This document shows positions 5,295 to 5,920 of a stretch of DNA of 5,920 nt, in pieces. A program made the position numbers and the translations under genes. The DNA is taken from assembly GCA_964538275.1 (NCBI GenBank), contig CAZIFW010000109.1, forward strand, positions 1 to 5,920. The letters run 5' to 3'. This DNA is from CANIGN01 sp964538275 (GTDB lineage Bacteria > Bdellovibrionota > UBA2428). Under the pieces are notes generated by a model, which saw only the letters and a program-made list of their open reading frames with translations, had not been told where the DNA came from and did no database searches. Position 1 is the first letter of the stretch. Each line of letters begins with the position of its first letter.

Positions 5295-5920
5295 CAGATT
5301 TAGAATCCAGTTTAAGTTCTTCTAGGCTTCCATCGGGTGAGAGTATACAAACCGAATTCAAAGTTGCATCTGGCCCCTGATCAGCCAAACCTGCTCGATT
5401 AACGACTGCTAAATCTGATTTTTTTCTTAAGAGCTTAGTATGAGCTCTCTCTAAACACTCTTTCCAAGTAGATGCCGATTCCAATGAAAACGAGACAACT
5501 TTTTGTGTCGACTTCTTTTGAGAAACCGCCCACGCAACCATATCCTCAGTCGCATTTAATTTTAAAGAGAGTATTTCAGCTCCGCGTTCGATTTTACCTT
5601 GAGTTGGAAGCACTACAAAATCCAGCACAGCGGCTAGTGAAAAGAAAACATCCTGCGAGGCCCACACACTTTTAAGTTGTTTAACGTAGTCGTCGTAAGT
5701 CTCAAAGCGCAGTGATTCAAAATCTTTCAATTCCTGCTCTACTGAGGCACTTACACATCCTGCAAGAAGGGTTAAGTCAGCTCCCAGTTTTTTTAATACT
5801 CGAGCAATCTCTAAACCCATACGCCCCGATGATTTGTTTTGCACAAAACGCACATCATCGATATCGCTTTTCATAGAGCCCAGTGATATCAAAACTTTTT
5901 TGGATCTAAAGTAATTAGGC
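5248..5920 (-). CDS. coaB: Phosphopantothenoylcysteine synthetase domain (CoaB), cut at its N-terminus by window edge
   Basis: CoaB joins cysteine to 4'-phosphopantothenate using CTP, a cytosolic step of coenzyme A synthesis. The frame is open from the right edge, with 223 residues visible; numbering here starts at that edge. KKVLISLG (7-14) is the first Rossmann strand and so precludes starting at the internal TTG (5892). DIDDVRFVQNKSSGRMG (19-35) matches the DpVRyisN.SSGkMG signature, with Asn28 equivalent to E. coli Asn210. AAVLDF (96-101) corresponds to AAVADY. Lys109 in GKIER corresponds to the catalytic Lys289 of E. coli EKIKK. VVSFSLES, KKSDLAVVN and a C-terminal SKSVIAAQIL helix complete the fold. 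The usual AGGT after strand 1 is replaced by LGSM, a divergent feature. Whether a CoaC decarboxylase domain precedes it (fused Dfp) lies outside the window. The first partial codon ends in G, so a start just past the edge is possible. Confidence 0.88.
   Translation of the reverse strand, partial: PNYFRSKKVLISLGSMKSDIDDVRFVQNKSSGRMGLEIARVLKKLGADLTLLAGCVSASVEQELKDFESLRFETYDDYVKQLKSVWASQDVFFSLAAVLDFVVLPTQGKIERGAEILSLKLNATEDMVAWAVSQKKSTQKVVSFSLESASTWKECLERAHTKLLRKKSDLAVVNRAGLADQGPDATLNSVCILSPDGSLEELKLDSKSVIAAQILSSLARRWS

Noticed and set aside
5890..5892. TTG considered as the start codon of coaB
   Set aside because: The preceding in-frame residues (KKV) are the start of the conserved first strand of the CoaB Rossmann fold and the frame stays open to the window edge, so the true start lies outside.

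Overview
The window looks like a compact stretch of chromosome from a Gram-negative bacterium. It has moderate-to-low GC, very short gaps, two tail-to-tail gene overlaps and frequent TTG/GTG starts. Several genes encode secreted or membrane proteases (M14 carboxypeptidase, S8 subtilase, rhomboid), next to a mevalonate kinase. That mix would suit a predatory or Bdellovibrio-like deltaproteobacterial relative (Bdellovibrionota). This assignment is inferred from gene content and style; no marker gene is present.

Layout: (1) 1-394, minus strand: the N-terminal part of an exported M14-type zinc carboxypeptidase, cut by the left edge. (2) 395-538: a divergent intergenic region with a GC-rich palindrome. 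(3) 539-2023, plus strand: a two-gene unit, made of a six-helix membrane protein resembling a CPBP/CAAX-type intramembrane protease that has lost most catalytic residues, followed 18 bases later by a mevalonate kinase with all GHMP motifs. (4) 1940-3241, minus strand: an exported S8 subtilase with an intact catalytic triad, whose last 27 codons lie antisense to the end of the kinase gene. (5) 3242-3513: a divergent promoter region with a candidate promoter placed so that the rhomboid mRNA could be leaderless. (6) 3514-5294, plus strand: a rhomboid protease with an N-terminal four-cysteine zinc ribbon, coupled by an ATGA overlap to an unrecognised single-pass, six-cysteine extracytoplasmic protein. 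(7) 5248-5920, minus strand: the CoaB (phosphopantothenoylcysteine synthetase) domain, overlapping the previous gene by 47 bases and running off the right edge.

The proteins fall into two groups. Mevalonate kinase (isoprenoid precursors) and CoaB (coenzyme A) are core metabolism. The others act in the membrane or outside it. The two most interesting units are the degenerate CPBP protein with mevalonate kinase, and the zinc-ribbon rhomboid with its coupled cysteine-containing partner. I see no mobile element, CRISPR array, rRNA, tRNA or convincing intrinsic terminator. No stretch of more than 300 bases lacks a gene.
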